64,000 nucleotides of DNA from Lathyrus oleraceus (lineage: Eukaryota > Streptophyta > Magnoliopsida > Fabales > Fabaceae). The notes beneath the pieces were generated by a model. That model worked only from the letters and a program-made list of their open reading frames with translations. It was not told the origin of the DNA and did no database searches. Each line of letters starts with the position of its first letter. The stretch's first letter is position 1. A program made the position numbers and the translations under genes. Shown here piece after piece: positions 35,088-45,269 of the stretch. The stretch spans positions 247,187,575-247,251,574 of the forward strand of contig NC_066579.1 in assembly GCF_024323335.1 (NCBI RefSeq), in the 5' to 3' direction.

Positions 35088-38000
35088 TTATGCGAAGTAT
35101 TTTTTGACTACATCTGAGTTGACAGGAGACGGAAAATCTTCACCATCCATAGTTGTAAGCATCAAGGCTCCACCGGAGAAGACTTTCTTCACAACATACG
35201 GACCTTCGTAATTAGGAGTCCATTTGCCCCTGTTATCTGCACCGGGAGGGAGGATCCTTTTCAAAACTAGATCACCAATCTGATAGCTTTGAGGACGCAC
35301 TTTCTGATCAAAGGCTCGCTTCATCCTTCGCTGATACAACTGTCCATGACATACAGCTGCTAGCCGTCTCTCCTCGATAAGGCTCAACTCGTTAAACCTT
35401 GTTCGAATCCACTCGGCTTCGTCCAGCTTGACATCCAATAAAACTCTCAGAGAAGGAATCTCCACTTCAACAGGTAGGACAGCTTCCATACCATACACAA
35501 GGGAGTAAGGGGTTGCCCCGGTCGACGTACGTACTGAGGTACGGTACCCATGCAAAGCGAAAGGCAGCATCTCATGCCAATCCTTGTACGTAACGACCAT
35601 CTTCTGCACAATCTTCTTGATATTCTTGTTTGCCGCTTCCACAGCACCATTCATCTTCGGTCTGTAGGGAGAAGAATTGTGATGTTCAATCTTGAAATCT
35701 TTACACAGTTCTTTCATCATCTTGTTGTTGAGATTCGAACCATTGTCAGTGATGATTCTCTCAGGAACTCCATAACGGTATATGATTTCTTTCTTGATGA
35801 ACCGGGTAACCACTTGTTTGGTAACGTTAGCATAGGAAGCTGCCTCCACCCATTTGGTGAAATAGTCAATCGCAACCAAGATGAAGCGATGTCCATTCGA
35901 AGCAGTAGGCTCAATCTTCCCAATCATATCAATGCCCCACATAGCAAACGGCCAAGGCGAATTCATGATATTCAGAGGGCTCGGTGGTACATGCACCTTA
36001 TCAGCATAGATTTGACACTTATGGCACTTCCGAGCATATTTGAAACAATCGGATTCCATAGTCATCCAGTAATAACCCGCTCTCAACAATTTCTTAGCCA
36101 TTGCATGTCCGCCGGCATGAGTATCGAAGGAACCTTCGTGAACTTCCTGCATTAACATGTCCGCTTCGGGTCTGTCCACGCATCTGAGCAAGACCATGTC
36201 AAAGTTTCTCTTATACAACACATCATCCTGATTCAAATAGAAGCTTCCAGCTAGCCTCCTCAGGGTTTTCTTGTCATTCTTCGACGCACCTTCAGGGTAC
36301 TCCTGAGTCTTGAGGAAATTCTTGATGTCATAATACCACGGCTTCTCATCCATCACCACAGACTCGGCTGCAAACACATACGCAGGCCTCTCAAGTCGAT
36401 TCACCGCAACATGTGGCACATGATTCCACCAATGAACTTTGATCATAGATGACAAAGTAGCAAGGGCATCAGCCATCTGATTCTCATCCCGGGGGACATG
36501 ATACAACTTCACTTTCTTGAAGAACGTCAGTATTCTTCTGGTGTAATCTCTATACGGAATCAAATGCGGCTGGTTCGTATTCCAATCTCCATTGACTTGA
36601 TTGATCACTAGAGCTGAATCTCCAAATATGTCAAGTGTTTTGATCCTCAGATCAATAGCTTCTTCTATCCCCATGATACAAGCCTCATACTCAGCTTCGT
36701 TGTTGGTGACGTCAAACGTCAGTCTGGCAGAAAAAGGTATATGAGCACCTTTAGGATTGATCAACACTGCCCCAACACCGTTGCCATTCATATTCACAGC
36801 CCCATCAAACATCAGTGTCCATTTGTCATCCGGATCCGGTCCTTCCTCGACAAGAGGCTCTTCGCAGTCTTTCATCTTAAGATACATGATATCTTCATCA
36901 GGGAATTCGAACATCATAGGCTGATAATCTTCAATCGGTTGTTCGGCAAGATAGTCTGACAGAATACTACCTTTGATAGCCTTTTGTGATGTGTACTGAA
37001 TATCATATTCTGTTAGAATCATCTGCCAACGGGCAACACGTCCGGTGAGAGCTGGCTTCTCAAAGATGTACTTCACTGGATCCATCTTAGAAATCAATAA
37101 GGTAGTATGGTTCAACATATACTGTCTCAGTCGGCGAGCAGCCCAGGCCAAAGCACAGCAAGTTTTCTCGAGCAGTGAATATCTTGTTTCACAGTCGGTA
37201 AACTTTTTGCTAAGGTAGTATATGGCATGCTCTTTTCGACCAGACTCGTCATGCTGTCCCAATACACACCCCATCGAAGTCTCGGTGACTGAAAGGTACA
37301 TTATCAGTGGTCTCCCTGGAACTGGAGGAATCAGGATTGGAGGTTTCTGCAAGTACTCCTTGATTTTGTCAAAAGCTTTCTGACAGTCATCGTTCCACTT
37401 GATCGCTTGATTCTTTCTGAGTAGTTTGAAAATTGGTTCACATGTAGCAGTTAGATGAGATATGAACCTTGCAATGTAGTTCAACCTCCCTAAAAACCCA
37501 CGGACTTGCTTTTCCGTCTTTGGTTCAGGCATCTCTTGAATAGCTTTGACTTTCGCTGGATCAACCTCAATCCCTTTCTCACTGACAATGAAGCCTAAGA
37601 GCTTCCCTGATCTCACCCCAAACGTACACTTGTTCGGATTCAACCTCAGCTTGAACTTCCTCAACCGGTCAAACAGCTTCTGCAAATTAACCAGGTGCTC
37701 CTCTTCTGTCTGCGACTTCGCAATCATATCATCTACGTACACTTCAATCTCTTTGTGCATCATGTCATGGAAGAGAGTCGTCATTGCCCTCTGATAGGTA
37801 GCACCAGCATTCTTCAGCCCAAATGGCATCACTTTGTAGCAGAACGTGCCCCAAGGTGTAATGAACCTCGTCTTTTCCATGTCCTCTGGCGCCATCTTGA
37901 TCTGATTGTATCCGGAGAAACCATCCATGAAAGAGAATACCGACGATTGAGCCGTATTATCAACCAATACATCAATGTGAGGTAATGGGAAATCATCTTT

Positions 38001-38555
38001 CGGACTCGCTCTATTCAAATCCCGGTAATCGACACACATTCTGACTTTACCATCCTTCTTCGGCACAGGAACGATGTTGGCCACCCACGGCGGGTAACTT
38101 GTAACAGCCAAAAAACCTGCATCCCACTGCTTCTGAACCTCTTCCTTGATCTTAGTTGCCATGTCAGGACTCGTTCTACGAAGCTTCTGCTTGACCGAAG
38201 GACATCCTTCCCTAAGAGGTAGTCGATGCATCACAATGTCTGTATCCAAACCAGGCATATCTTGATACGACCAGGCGAACACTTCCACATATTCTCTCAG
38301 CATCTCAATCAGCCTCCTCTTGACAGAGTCCTCTAAAGCAGCCCCAATCTTGATTTCTCTTTTGTCGTCCTCAGTACCCAAATTAACAGTTTCCAACTCC
38401 TCCTGATGAGGTTGGATGACCCTTTCCTCCTGCTTGAGTAATCTGGCCAATTCTGCAGGGAGTTCACAGTCTTCCTCACTCTCCTCTTCAGCCTGGTAGA
38501 TGGGATTGTCGAAATCATACTGAGCCATAACAGAACTGTTCATAGGGAATGCCAT
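35088..38555 (-). CDS. pol: Og1 pol: reverse transcriptase, two RNase H domains, integrase
   Basis: 1,155-codon frame without stops. It copies element RNA into DNA and inserts it, acting in virus-like particles and then the nucleus. Visible motifs: RT palm with FMDGFSGYNQIK (Asp 211) and YVDD (Asp 275 and 276); a first RNase H-like domain around residues 410-530; a second RNase H with FDGA, NEAEYEA and GDSALV (Asp 584, Glu 622, Asp 646); integrase zinc region ending CHKC (Cys 844 and 847), catalytic DDE at Asp 876, Asp 937 and Glu 973 (35 residues between the last two), and a GPY/F module (NYEGPYVV) near the C-terminus. No chromodomain. The annotated Met is the first in frame; translation probably depends on splicing to gag-pro, so the true start may lie upstream. 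Confidence 0.95.
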   Translation of the reverse strand: MAFPMNSSVMAQYDFDNPIYQAEEESEEDCELPAELARLLKQEERVIQPHQEELETVNLGTEDDKREIKIGAALEDSVKRRLIEMLREYVEVFAWSYQDMPGLDTDIVMHRLPLREGCPSVKQKLRRTSPDMATKIKEEVQKQWDAGFLAVTSYPPWVANIVPVPKKDGKVRMCVDYRDLNRASPKDDFPLPHIDVLVDNTAQSSVFSFMDGFSGYNQIKMAPEDMEKTRFITPWGTFCYKVMPFGLKNAGATYQRAMTTLFHDMMHKEIEVYVDDMIAKSQTEEEHLVNLQKLFDRLRKFKLRLNPNKCTFGVRSGKLLGFIVSEKGIEVDPAKVKAIQEMPEPKTEKQVRGFLGRLNYIARFISHLTATCEPIFKLLRKNQAIKWNDDCQKAFDKIKEYLQKPPILIPPVPGRPLIMYLSVTETSMGCVLGQHDESGRKEHAIYYLSKKFTDCETRYSLLEKTCCALAWAARRLRQYMLNHTTLLISKMDPVKYIFEKPALTGRVARWQMILTEYDIQYTSQKAIKGSILSDYLAEQPIEDYQPMMFEFPDEDIMYLKMKDCEEPLVEEGPDPDDKWTLMFDGAVNMNGNGVGAVLINPKGAHIPFSARLTFDVTNNEAEYEACIMGIEEAIDLRIKTLDIFGDSALVINQVNGDWNTNQPHLIPYRDYTRRILTFFKKVKLYHVPRDENQMADALATLSSMIKVHWWNHVPHVAVNRLERPAYVFAAESVVMDEKPWYYDIKNFLKTQEYPEGASKNDKKTLRRLAGSFYLNQDDVLYKRNFDMVLLRCVDRPEADMLMQEVHEGSFDTHAGGHAMAKKLLRAGYYWMTMESDCFKYARKCHKCQIYADKVHVPPSPLNIMNSPWPFAMWGIDMIGKIEPTASNGHRFILVAIDYFTKWVEAASYANVTKQVVTRFIKKEIIYRYGVPERIITDNGSNLNNKMMKELCKDFKIEHHNSSPYRPKMNGAVEAANKNIKKIVQKMVVTYKDWHEMLPFALHGYRTSVRTSTGATPYSLVYGMEAVLPVEVEIPSLRVLLDVKLDEAEWIRTRFNELSLIEERRLAAVCHGQLYQRRMKRAFDQKVRPQSYQIGDLVLKRILPPGADNRGKWTPNYEGPYVVKKVFSGGALMLTTMDGEDFPSPVNSDVVKKYFA

Positions 38556-38565
38556 AAGATCGCTT

Positions 38566-38822
38566 CTGCATGTTTAATGCTTTGTTTTTAGAAAAAGAGT
38601 TCAAGAAGTCACAAAAATAAAAAACATTGCCATTTTTATTGTTTTGAAAAAAAAGTGAAAACAGAAAAAATAGAAAGACAGGGATCACAAAGTTTGATTG
38701 CAAAAAAATGTCCTTCATTAATGATAATCATTAAAACATGATGAGGCCCTACAAAATGAATCACTACGCCTTGGGCAGAACGTAGGATTTTCATGCAAAA
38801 TGACAAAACAACAGAAAATTAC
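38566..38822 (-). other. Candidate intron between protease and RT of Og1 (257 bp)
   Basis: Splicing between protease and RT is documented for pea Ogre. Here a donor reading GA|GTAATT overlaps the gag-pro stop codon, and an acceptor GCAG|AAGC follows a T-rich stretch. Both cuts are in phase 2, so joining them keeps the gag-pro and pol frames in register. The donor departs from the AG|GT consensus at the last exon base. Sites chosen by eye. Confidence 0.6.
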
Positions 38823-41800
38823 TCTGTCAGAAGAGTAACTTGAACCACTTCTTCAGCCGTCCAGTTGTTGATAGACCCCCCTGGTGCACACGGGCGAACC
38901 CAGTTGTCCAAATCACAATCGCTGTCACAGTCTTCAATACCGGTTGCGGAGACGTCACCATGATTCATCAGCCCAGCGCTGGTAAAGGTACTCGGACCCG
39001 CTTGACCATTCTGCTCTGCTCGAAGAGGCTCATAACCAACACCAAATTTGTCTTCTTTAACCGGCAAATCCACCATCTTGCCCCAGCCTTCAGCGTTTCC
39101 AGAATCAACAACCTCCTTAGCTTGCTTGTAAGAAGTGATTGAAGCACCTGGCTTCCTCTGCTCAGCGTACGCCACTTTCTCAAGAGCCACAGTCTCAAAC
39201 GCCTGGCATAAGGTTTCGTGGATCTCGCCATCCACCTCAACATACTTGAACGAGGATAAATGACTTACCAGAATCTCTTCTTCACCGCACACAGTCACAA
39301 TCTGACCGTTCCAGACATACTTGAGCTTTTGATGGAGAGTCGACGAGACTGCCCCTGCTGCATGAATCCATGGACGCCCCAACAAACAACTATAGGCAGG
39401 CTGGATGTCCATAACATAGAAGATGATATCGAAAACCTCAGGACCTATCTTCACAGGCAAGGTAACTTCTCCACACACAGAACGTTTGGATCCGTCGAAA
39501 GCACGAACGATCAGGTCACTGGGATTAAGCACAAACCCTTCCGCATCAATCTTCCTCAGAATCTGCTTAGGCAACACATTCAACGACGACCCGGTGTCTA
39601 CCAATACGTGAGACAACACTGCCCCCTTGCACTCCATGGTGATGTGCAAGGCTTTGTTATGGTTTCTCCCTTCAGGCGGTAAGTCCAGGTTGGTGAATCC
39701 TACACCATGCCTGGTGCTCACATTGGCCATCACGCCCTCCAGTTGATTGACAGAAATCTCCTGAGGCACGTAAGCCAGATTCAACATCTTCAGCAAGGCA
39801 TTACGGTGTGCCTCAGAGCACATCAACAGTGAAAGTATAGAAATCTTGGACGGGGTTTGATTCAACTGGTCCACAATCTTGTAGTCACTCTTCTTGATTA
39901 TCTTCATAAACTCCTCCACGTCCTTCTCAAATGACCCCTCGGGCGCTTCTTTCTGGACAGGCTCTTCCTCAACCACAGTTTGCTTACCCTTTGCTCTGGC
40001 GAGAGCCTCGGCATTATTGTCCCTCAAAGGCTGCGGTGCGAACAGACGACCGCTTCTGGTAAAACCTCCTGGACCCCCTACATTATCCACAGCCGGACCA
40101 ACACTTGTAGGAACTCTATTCGGTACACCAATTGTCACTGGAGTTTGATTCACTGGTCTTGTCTGACTTTCAGCCCTTCTGTAATTGCGGTGAGCATTAT
40201 CATACTTCCACGGCACGGCTTTATTATTCTCAACAGTCCTTCTTTCAGACGCCACGATAGTAGTTGGAACACTGATGGTTACAGGCACGGGAATGGTAAC
40301 TGGGGTACCATTTGCTGCAGGTGCACTGACAATCCTTTGTCCACGTTCTTCAGATGGTTTAAAGTAAATGGTGATAGTTGACGCTGTTCCACGATCTTTT
40401 ACAGCCCTACTGAATTGCAAACAACCTTCATCCATCATACCCTGGATACCGGTCCTCAACTGGTCGCAACCATTCTCAGATTCTGCACAGCCCAAACAAT
40501 CTTCATCACACACCGGGTAGACACCCCCATTCAGCAGACGGCACTTCACAACTAGCAGAGAAGTCTGAACATCATCAACATTAACAACCAGATCTTCAGC
40601 TTCTTTCCCTTCAATGTTGTTCACTCTATGCCCACCATGCTGAGGCATAGGGTTGTTTACGACGTTAGGCACTGGTGCGAAGTTGATTGCCTTGGCATCG
40701 ATCAAATCTTGAACCTTGTGCTGGAGAGCTCGACACTTCTCAGTATGGTGGCCTGGTGCCCCAGAATGAAAGTCACAACGGGCGTTGGCGTCGTATCCAG
40801 GAGGCAATACTGTAGGCGGAGCCATTGTACGCAACTCAATCATCCCCAACCTGAGTAGTTCGGGTAGTAGCTCTGCGTAAGACATAGGCAGAGGATCAAA
40901 TCTTCTATCAGCCTGTAACTTCTGCCTAGGCTGGAAAGGACGTTGTTGTTGCTGCGGTTGTTGAACTCTTTGTTGTTGTTGTTGACGAGGTTGAGGTGTC
41001 GGAATGGTTACTGCAGCAGCTTGACGGTATTCAATTCTGTTCTGATCTCTGCGGTGTTGAACAGCATTAGTTTCACCCTCTCTTCGACGAGGTACCCCAG
41101 CAAACGGCTTCTTAGAAGAAGAGGAACCAGCATCTTGAATCTTCCCAGTTTTAATCAAACTCTCAGTCCTCTCTCCACAAATGACGACATCAGAAAAACT
41201 ACCGAATGGGCAGCTCCCCATCCGGTCCATAAACACACCTTGAAGAGTACCAATAAACATATCTGTCAACTCCCTCTCCAGCATAGGGGGTTGAACTCTA
41301 GCAGCCAGTTCACGCCACCTCTGAGCGTACTCCTTAAAGCTTTCATTGGATTTCTGACATAGACTCTGCAGCTGAGTCCGGCTAGGTGCCATGTCCATGT
41401 TGTGCTTGTATTGCCTCAAGAAGGCCTCACCCAGATCTCTCCAGCAGCGGACAGAATCTCTCTTCAATTCCATGTACCAGTCCAAAGAAGCCCCAGATAG
41501 ACTATCTTGGAAAAAATACATCCACATCTTTTCATCATCGGTATACGCAGAGATTTTTCGATAATAAGCCTGCACATGGGTGCGAGGGCAAGAAGTACCG
41601 TTGTATTTGTCAAATGACGGTGCTTTGAACTTGTGTGGGATTCTCAAACCTTCAACCAATCCCATATTAGTAACATCAAAACCGAGAGAATTCTGACTTT
41701 CCATAGCACGGATCTTCTCAGCAAGAGCTTCAACTTTGCGATCTCTCTCATTAACCCTTCCCAGAACATCTTCGTCTTCACTGAGCAGAGAGAACATATC

Positions 41801-42133
41801 CTCTTGTCGGTCAACAATCGGAACAGGATTACGGGCCGGAGCACGGACTACTTTGGCATTAGCGGCATCTGGAACAATAGGTTGACCGTTGATTCGAATA
41901 CCCCCCAACTCATCACCTACAGCATAGTTGTTGACGGGTACAGCAGCAGCAACATTGTTATCATTGACCGGGCCTCCCTCTGGCGGAGCATGGTTGATCG
42001 GTGGATTTGCAGCCTCTTGTCTCTGAACCATAGCTCGAAGCTCTTCTTGACCTTGCGCAACCCCTTGCATCATATTCATAAACTGGGCCATGCTAGCCTT
42101 CATCTCAGCCAACTCAGCTTGAAATTGATCCAT
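38819..42133 (-). CDS. gag-pro: Og1 gag-protease polyprotein
   Basis: 1,104 codons. An N-terminal coiled-coil segment (MDQFQAELAEMKASMAQF) precedes the Ty3/gypsy gag core at about residues 168-300 (KFKAPSFDKYNG ... SFKEYAQRWRELAARV). A Q-rich stretch follows, then a zinc-knuckle-like motif at about 453-467 (CDFHSGAPGHHTEKC), which has His where the second Cys of a CCHC knuckle would be. The aspartic protease has VDTGSSLN (catalytic Asp 846) and LLGRPWIH. Gag forms the particle and binds RNA; the protease processes the polyprotein. Pol lies downstream across the candidate intron. Confidence 0.95.
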   Translation of the reverse strand: MDQFQAELAEMKASMAQFMNMMQGVAQGQEELRAMVQRQEAANPPINHAPPEGGPVNDNNVAAAVPVNNYAVGDELGGIRINGQPIVPDAANAKVVRAPARNPVPIVDRQEDMFSLLSEDEDVLGRVNERDRKVEALAEKIRAMESQNSLGFDVTNMGLVEGLRIPHKFKAPSFDKYNGTSCPRTHVQAYYRKISAYTDDEKMWMYFFQDSLSGASLDWYMELKRDSVRCWRDLGEAFLRQYKHNMDMAPSRTQLQSLCQKSNESFKEYAQRWRELAARVQPPMLERELTDMFIGTLQGVFMDRMGSCPFGSFSDVVICGERTESLIKTGKIQDAGSSSSKKPFAGVPRRREGETNAVQHRRDQNRIEYRQAAAVTIPTPQPRQQQQQRVQQPQQQQRPFQPRQKLQADRRFDPLPMSYAELLPELLRLGMIELRTMAPPTVLPPGYDANARCDFHSGAPGHHTEKCRALQHKVQDLIDAKAINFAPVPNVVNNPMPQHGGHRVNNIEGKEAEDLVVNVDDVQTSLLVVKCRLLNGGVYPVCDEDCLGCAESENGCDQLRTGIQGMMDEGCLQFSRAVKDRGTASTITIYFKPSEERGQRIVSAPAANGTPVTIPVPVTISVPTTIVASERRTVENNKAVPWKYDNAHRNYRRAESQTRPVNQTPVTIGVPNRVPTSVGPAVDNVGGPGGFTRSGRLFAPQPLRDNNAEALARAKGKQTVVEEEPVQKEAPEGSFEKDVEEFMKIIKKSDYKIVDQLNQTPSKISILSLLMCSEAHRNALLKMLNLAYVPQEISVNQLEGVMANVSTRHGVGFTNLDLPPEGRNHNKALHITMECKGAVLSHVLVDTGSSLNVLPKQILRKIDAEGFVLNPSDLIVRAFDGSKRSVCGEVTLPVKIGPEVFDIIFYVMDIQPAYSCLLGRPWIHAAGAVSSTLHQKLKYVWNGQIVTVCGEEEILVSHLSSFKYVEVDGEIHETLCQAFETVALEKVAYAEQRKPGASITSYKQAKEVVDSGNAEGWGKMVDLPVKEDKFGVGYEPLRAEQNGQAGPSTFTSAGLMNHGDVSATGIEDCDSDCDLDNWVRPCAPGGSINNWTAEEVVQVTLLTE

Positions 42134-42592
42134 ACTTCTCTGTTGATTCAGTCTTGTTGAGTAGCGGTGCGGACGTTGATCAGCTATCCTGCCTGAACAG
42201 GAACCAAGAGTGAGAAGTCACGATCAAGAACACCTGTTATGCAAAATGATATGAGTATGATGCTAATGATGCGTATGATGCACATGACATGTTCATTTCT
42301 CAGGCATTCAAAGAGTCTGACCCATCCTGAAAAGATGGCAACCTGCAGCAACAAGAGAACAAACAGATACAAGGAAATGCTGACATCCTTGTATATACAT
42401 AAGGGTAAAAAAAAACATACAACCAATGCCAACAGAATATCTGAATAAACAACGTACAAAGAAAAAGAATCCCATCCAACAAGCCTGGAGGTGATTCTCA
42501 ACAAAAAGATCCAAGAGATGGCTTACATGCAAATGAATCCCATCCAACAAACCTGGAGGTGATTCTCAACAAAATACAATCAGAGATACAAA
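42134..42592 (-). other. ORF1-gag spacer of Og1 with 40-bp direct repeats
   Basis: Noncoding gap of 459 bp. Two 40-bp direct repeats (42467-42506 and 42535-42574), one mismatch apart, start GAATCCCATCCAAC and have a 68-bp period. They lie just upstream of the ORF1 stop side. No gene. Confidence 0.75.
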
Positions 42593-44233
42593 CTAAGACA
42601 GACGGTCTTCCGGAATGAGGGTCTTCAGGTAATGGCACTGGTCTATCAACAGTGTGCATTCTGAACATTCTGGTAGAGGGGTGATCTTCTCCTTCAACTG
42701 TCTTCTGAGCTCCAAGACTTCTCCTCCAAGATAGTCCTCTGATTTCTGTCTCAACTCCATCTCCTTCTTCAACTGAGCGTCTTTGTCTCTGAGTTGCTTC
42801 TCTAGGTCTCTGATCTTCTTCTGATAGTTGGCTTCTGCTCTCTGCAGTCTCAAGCGCTCCCTATGCTCCTCATCCAACATAGACTCTATCTCCTCATATG
42901 ACCTCTTCTTACCTCTTGCTCTGCTAGCATCCTCTCCTTGCACCTCCCTGAGTTGATGGGCCAAGTGCAGCTTATCAGCCTGAGCTTTGTACAACTCCAT
43001 CTGAGCGTCTTGCTCCTTCTCTCTCAAACGGCGGTTCTCCATTAGGGCTTGCTTATAGTGTTCAGCAGACACACTATCAGCAAGGATCAAAGGTGGTTGC
43101 TCCTGCAACGGCTCCATCCTATCATAGGGTAACAACAAAGTTTCCACTCTCTTCTTGACCCAATCAGTGTAATCGGGCATAGCAACGGCAAACTTCTTCC
43201 CCAAGACGGATCCATCCTTCACTCCCACATCTCTCCAGGCTCTCCCTATCTGCTCCAACCTAACAGGGTCATCCTTCTTCTCAAAACAAAAACTCTCAGC
43301 TATCTCTGCTTCGAGCGGTCTTTCGCTCATAACAAACCCTAGCTGGCGAAGCGAAAGAACTGGGTTGTAATTGATGCAACCTTTGGTCCCTATGAGTGGC
43401 ACGCCCCGGAATTCACCACAACTTATGATGACATCCTTCACATCCATCCGGTACGACTGCCACCTGATGTCGTAGGAAGTAAGCGACATGACCCTCTGAG
43501 TCCACTTAAGAGTGCTCTGGGTATCCACAAATGGTCCACTGGCTGGCAGAAGAGACATGAACCATTTGAACAGAAGAGGTAGGCAACACCTGATGGCTCC
43601 TCCCTTACCATGCCTGCTGTGAATGGCATAGTAAGTATCTGCTAGAAGAGTAGGGATTGGATTCCCTCTGATGAAAATGCTGATAGCAGTGAAGTCAATG
43701 AAATTTGGCATACTGGGAAATAGGATGATACCATAGATCATGGCAGCTAACTGTGCGTGAAAAACTTCCCAATTCCCCTTTTCTGCTTCAACTCTGGCTA
43801 CTCTCAACAGGAACTTCAATGGCAGACCTACAACTTCCCCACAGGGTTTCCAATTCTTACCGACCTCCTCAACACTCAACCGGAGAGCTCTGGCAATCAA
43901 TCTGAAGTCGACCTCCTTTGGAACGTCCAAGAAGGGAGTCTGATGCTGAATAGGGATACCTAACAGGATAGAATACTCCTCGAGAGTAGGTGCTAACTGG
44001 TAATCTTGGAAAGTGAAGCATCTGAGCTCTGGATCGTAGAACTGAAGAAGCGTCTGCAGAGGCACTGGATCCACTACCGTCTTCAATACTGTCAAGATAT
44101 CTCCATACCGCCCAACAAAACTCTTCAGTCGATCGTCTGTCACGAGGCTACCCAACTCAACTAGCGGAGTCAACGGCTCACGGTGGAAACTGTAGGAACA
44201 GGTCTTCCGCTTCAACTCGGGAACTGTTGCCAT
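42593..44233 (-). CDS. Og1 ORF1: plant-mobile-domain-like protein with C-terminal coiled coil
   Basis: 546 codons from the Met of MATVPELKRK. The frame is open to 44392, but those extra 53 codons are low-complexity Lys-rich sequence, and the element B copy starts at the matching place. The N-terminal half has FYDPELRCFTFQDYQLAPTLEEYSILLGIP, resembling plant mobile domain proteins (a DUF7745-like annotation is likely; I could not search). The C-terminal third, about residues 385-520, is a long charged coiled coil (RLREKEQDAQMEL ... LEKQLRDKDAQLKKE). A separate ORF1 between the primer site and gag is a hallmark of Ogre; its function is unknown. Confidence 0.85.
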   Translation of the reverse strand: MATVPELKRKTCSYSFHREPLTPLVELGSLVTDDRLKSFVGRYGDILTVLKTVVDPVPLQTLLQFYDPELRCFTFQDYQLAPTLEEYSILLGIPIQHQTPFLDVPKEVDFRLIARALRLSVEEVGKNWKPCGEVVGLPLKFLLRVARVEAEKGNWEVFHAQLAAMIYGIILFPSMPNFIDFTAISIFIRGNPIPTLLADTYYAIHSRHGKGGAIRCCLPLLFKWFMSLLPASGPFVDTQSTLKWTQRVMSLTSYDIRWQSYRMDVKDVIISCGEFRGVPLIGTKGCINYNPVLSLRQLGFVMSERPLEAEIAESFCFEKKDDPVRLEQIGRAWRDVGVKDGSVLGKKFAVAMPDYTDWVKKRVETLLLPYDRMEPLQEQPPLILADSVSAEHYKQALMENRRLREKEQDAQMELYKAQADKLHLAHQLREVQGEDASRARGKKRSYEEIESMLDEEHRERLRLQRAEANYQKKIRDLEKQLRDKDAQLKKEMELRQKSEDYLGGEVLELRRQLKEKITPLPECSECTLLIDQCHYLKTLIPEDRLS

Positions 44234-45046
44234 CTCTATCGGTAGACAAGCTCGGGAATGTACCTGAGAAATGATATGCATGCAGAGATTAATTTTTTTT
44301 CCTTCTTTTTTTCTTTTCTTTTGATTTTTTTTTTTTATATATATTTTTTTCAATGCGTTTCTTTTGAAAAATAAATATGCTATGATGCACATGATGCAGA
44401 CACGGCTGGCTGGTTGTGCAATCTCTGATCACTGGGTCGAAGCTTCAGTCAAAATCAGAACATAAATCCAACTTAAGGTCAACTGAACACTGTCTGAACA
44501 CAAAGTCACCATCAGAACCAAGTCACCAACAGAACCGAGTCACCAACGGTACCTGTAATGAATAACCCTTCCCCACTCACGGGTGTAGTCTAGGCCAGGG
44601 TAAAGCTTGAGAGAAACGCAGCATAAATAACCTTTCGCAGAATACTGTCATATACACACCCGAAGTATGTAACGACAGCATCCCACCAGGGTCTGAACTG
44701 CTCGTGATATCAATGTTCCGCTAAGTGGCGCCATACCACCCGCTTCCCATGAATCACTCTATTCCTAGGTATCCTAGATTGCACTCATGGTCTGGGTATT
44801 GGACCTTTTACCTCAACTGACTCTTCCCCCCCCACACAGAGAGAAACAAACAACCAGCCAGGTGAACAGATGAATAAATGCAAACATTAATGCAAACATA
44901 AATGCAAACAATAGACAATGAATGCAAACAGTAAATAATGAATGCAATAAATAAACACAGCATAAAGCAACCAAAACCCTAACCTAGAGAGCGCTAGGAG
45001 AGACTCGCTCAGGGAAGATGGACCAGCATAGGTCAACTTCTCTATT
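44234..45046 (-). other. 5' leader of Og1
   Basis: About 0.8 kb between primer binding site and ORF1 start. It contains T/A homopolymer-rich sequence (44290-44375) and ATGCAAACA-like repetition (44878-44950). No gene seen. Confidence 0.8.
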
Positions 45047-45064
45047 TCCCCAGCAGAGTCGCCA
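45047..45064 (-). other. Primer binding site of Og1
   Basis: TGGCGACTCTGCTGGGGA on the minus strand, 2 bp from the LTR end. It matches the 3' end of a tRNA-Arg including the CCA, as reported for Ogre. Confidence 0.9.
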
Positions 45065-45232
45065 GCTGTCGCATCGCGCGAAAAACCGGCGGGAAAAGAA
45101 AGACACAACAGAGCCGCCACCGTGCGTTATTTATCCCAAAAGAGGGAAAGGAAACGCTCGAAGTAAACCTGGGAAAGAACATGGTCTCGCGACCAAAGAG
45201 GATGGGTTCGGGAGTCGGTTATGCGAAGGGAA

Positions 45233-45269
45233 GGTGTTAGGCACCCTACGCATCCGTAGTACTCTACGG
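45233..45269 (-). promoter_or_regulatory. Twin hairpins near LTR end (Og1 5' LTR)
   Basis: Same as 26109-26145. Being in the 5' LTR, this copy lies in the leader of the element RNA about 170-205 bp before the primer binding site. Confidence 0.55.

Noticed and set aside
35550..36155. 201-codon plus-strand frame
   Set aside because: Shadow of the pol integrase on the opposite strand.
42593..44392. Host plant mobile domain gene
   Set aside because: Its position between the primer binding site and gag, inside intact LTRs, and a decayed relative at the same place in element B show it is Ogre ORF1.
44234..44392. N-terminal extension of ORF1 from the upstream Met
   Set aside because: Low-complexity Lys-rich translation of an A/T tract; the related copy starts at the downstream Met.
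45047..45064. Fragment of a tRNA gene
   Set aside because: Only the 3' tRNA end is matched and it lies where a primer binding site must be; no cloverleaf.
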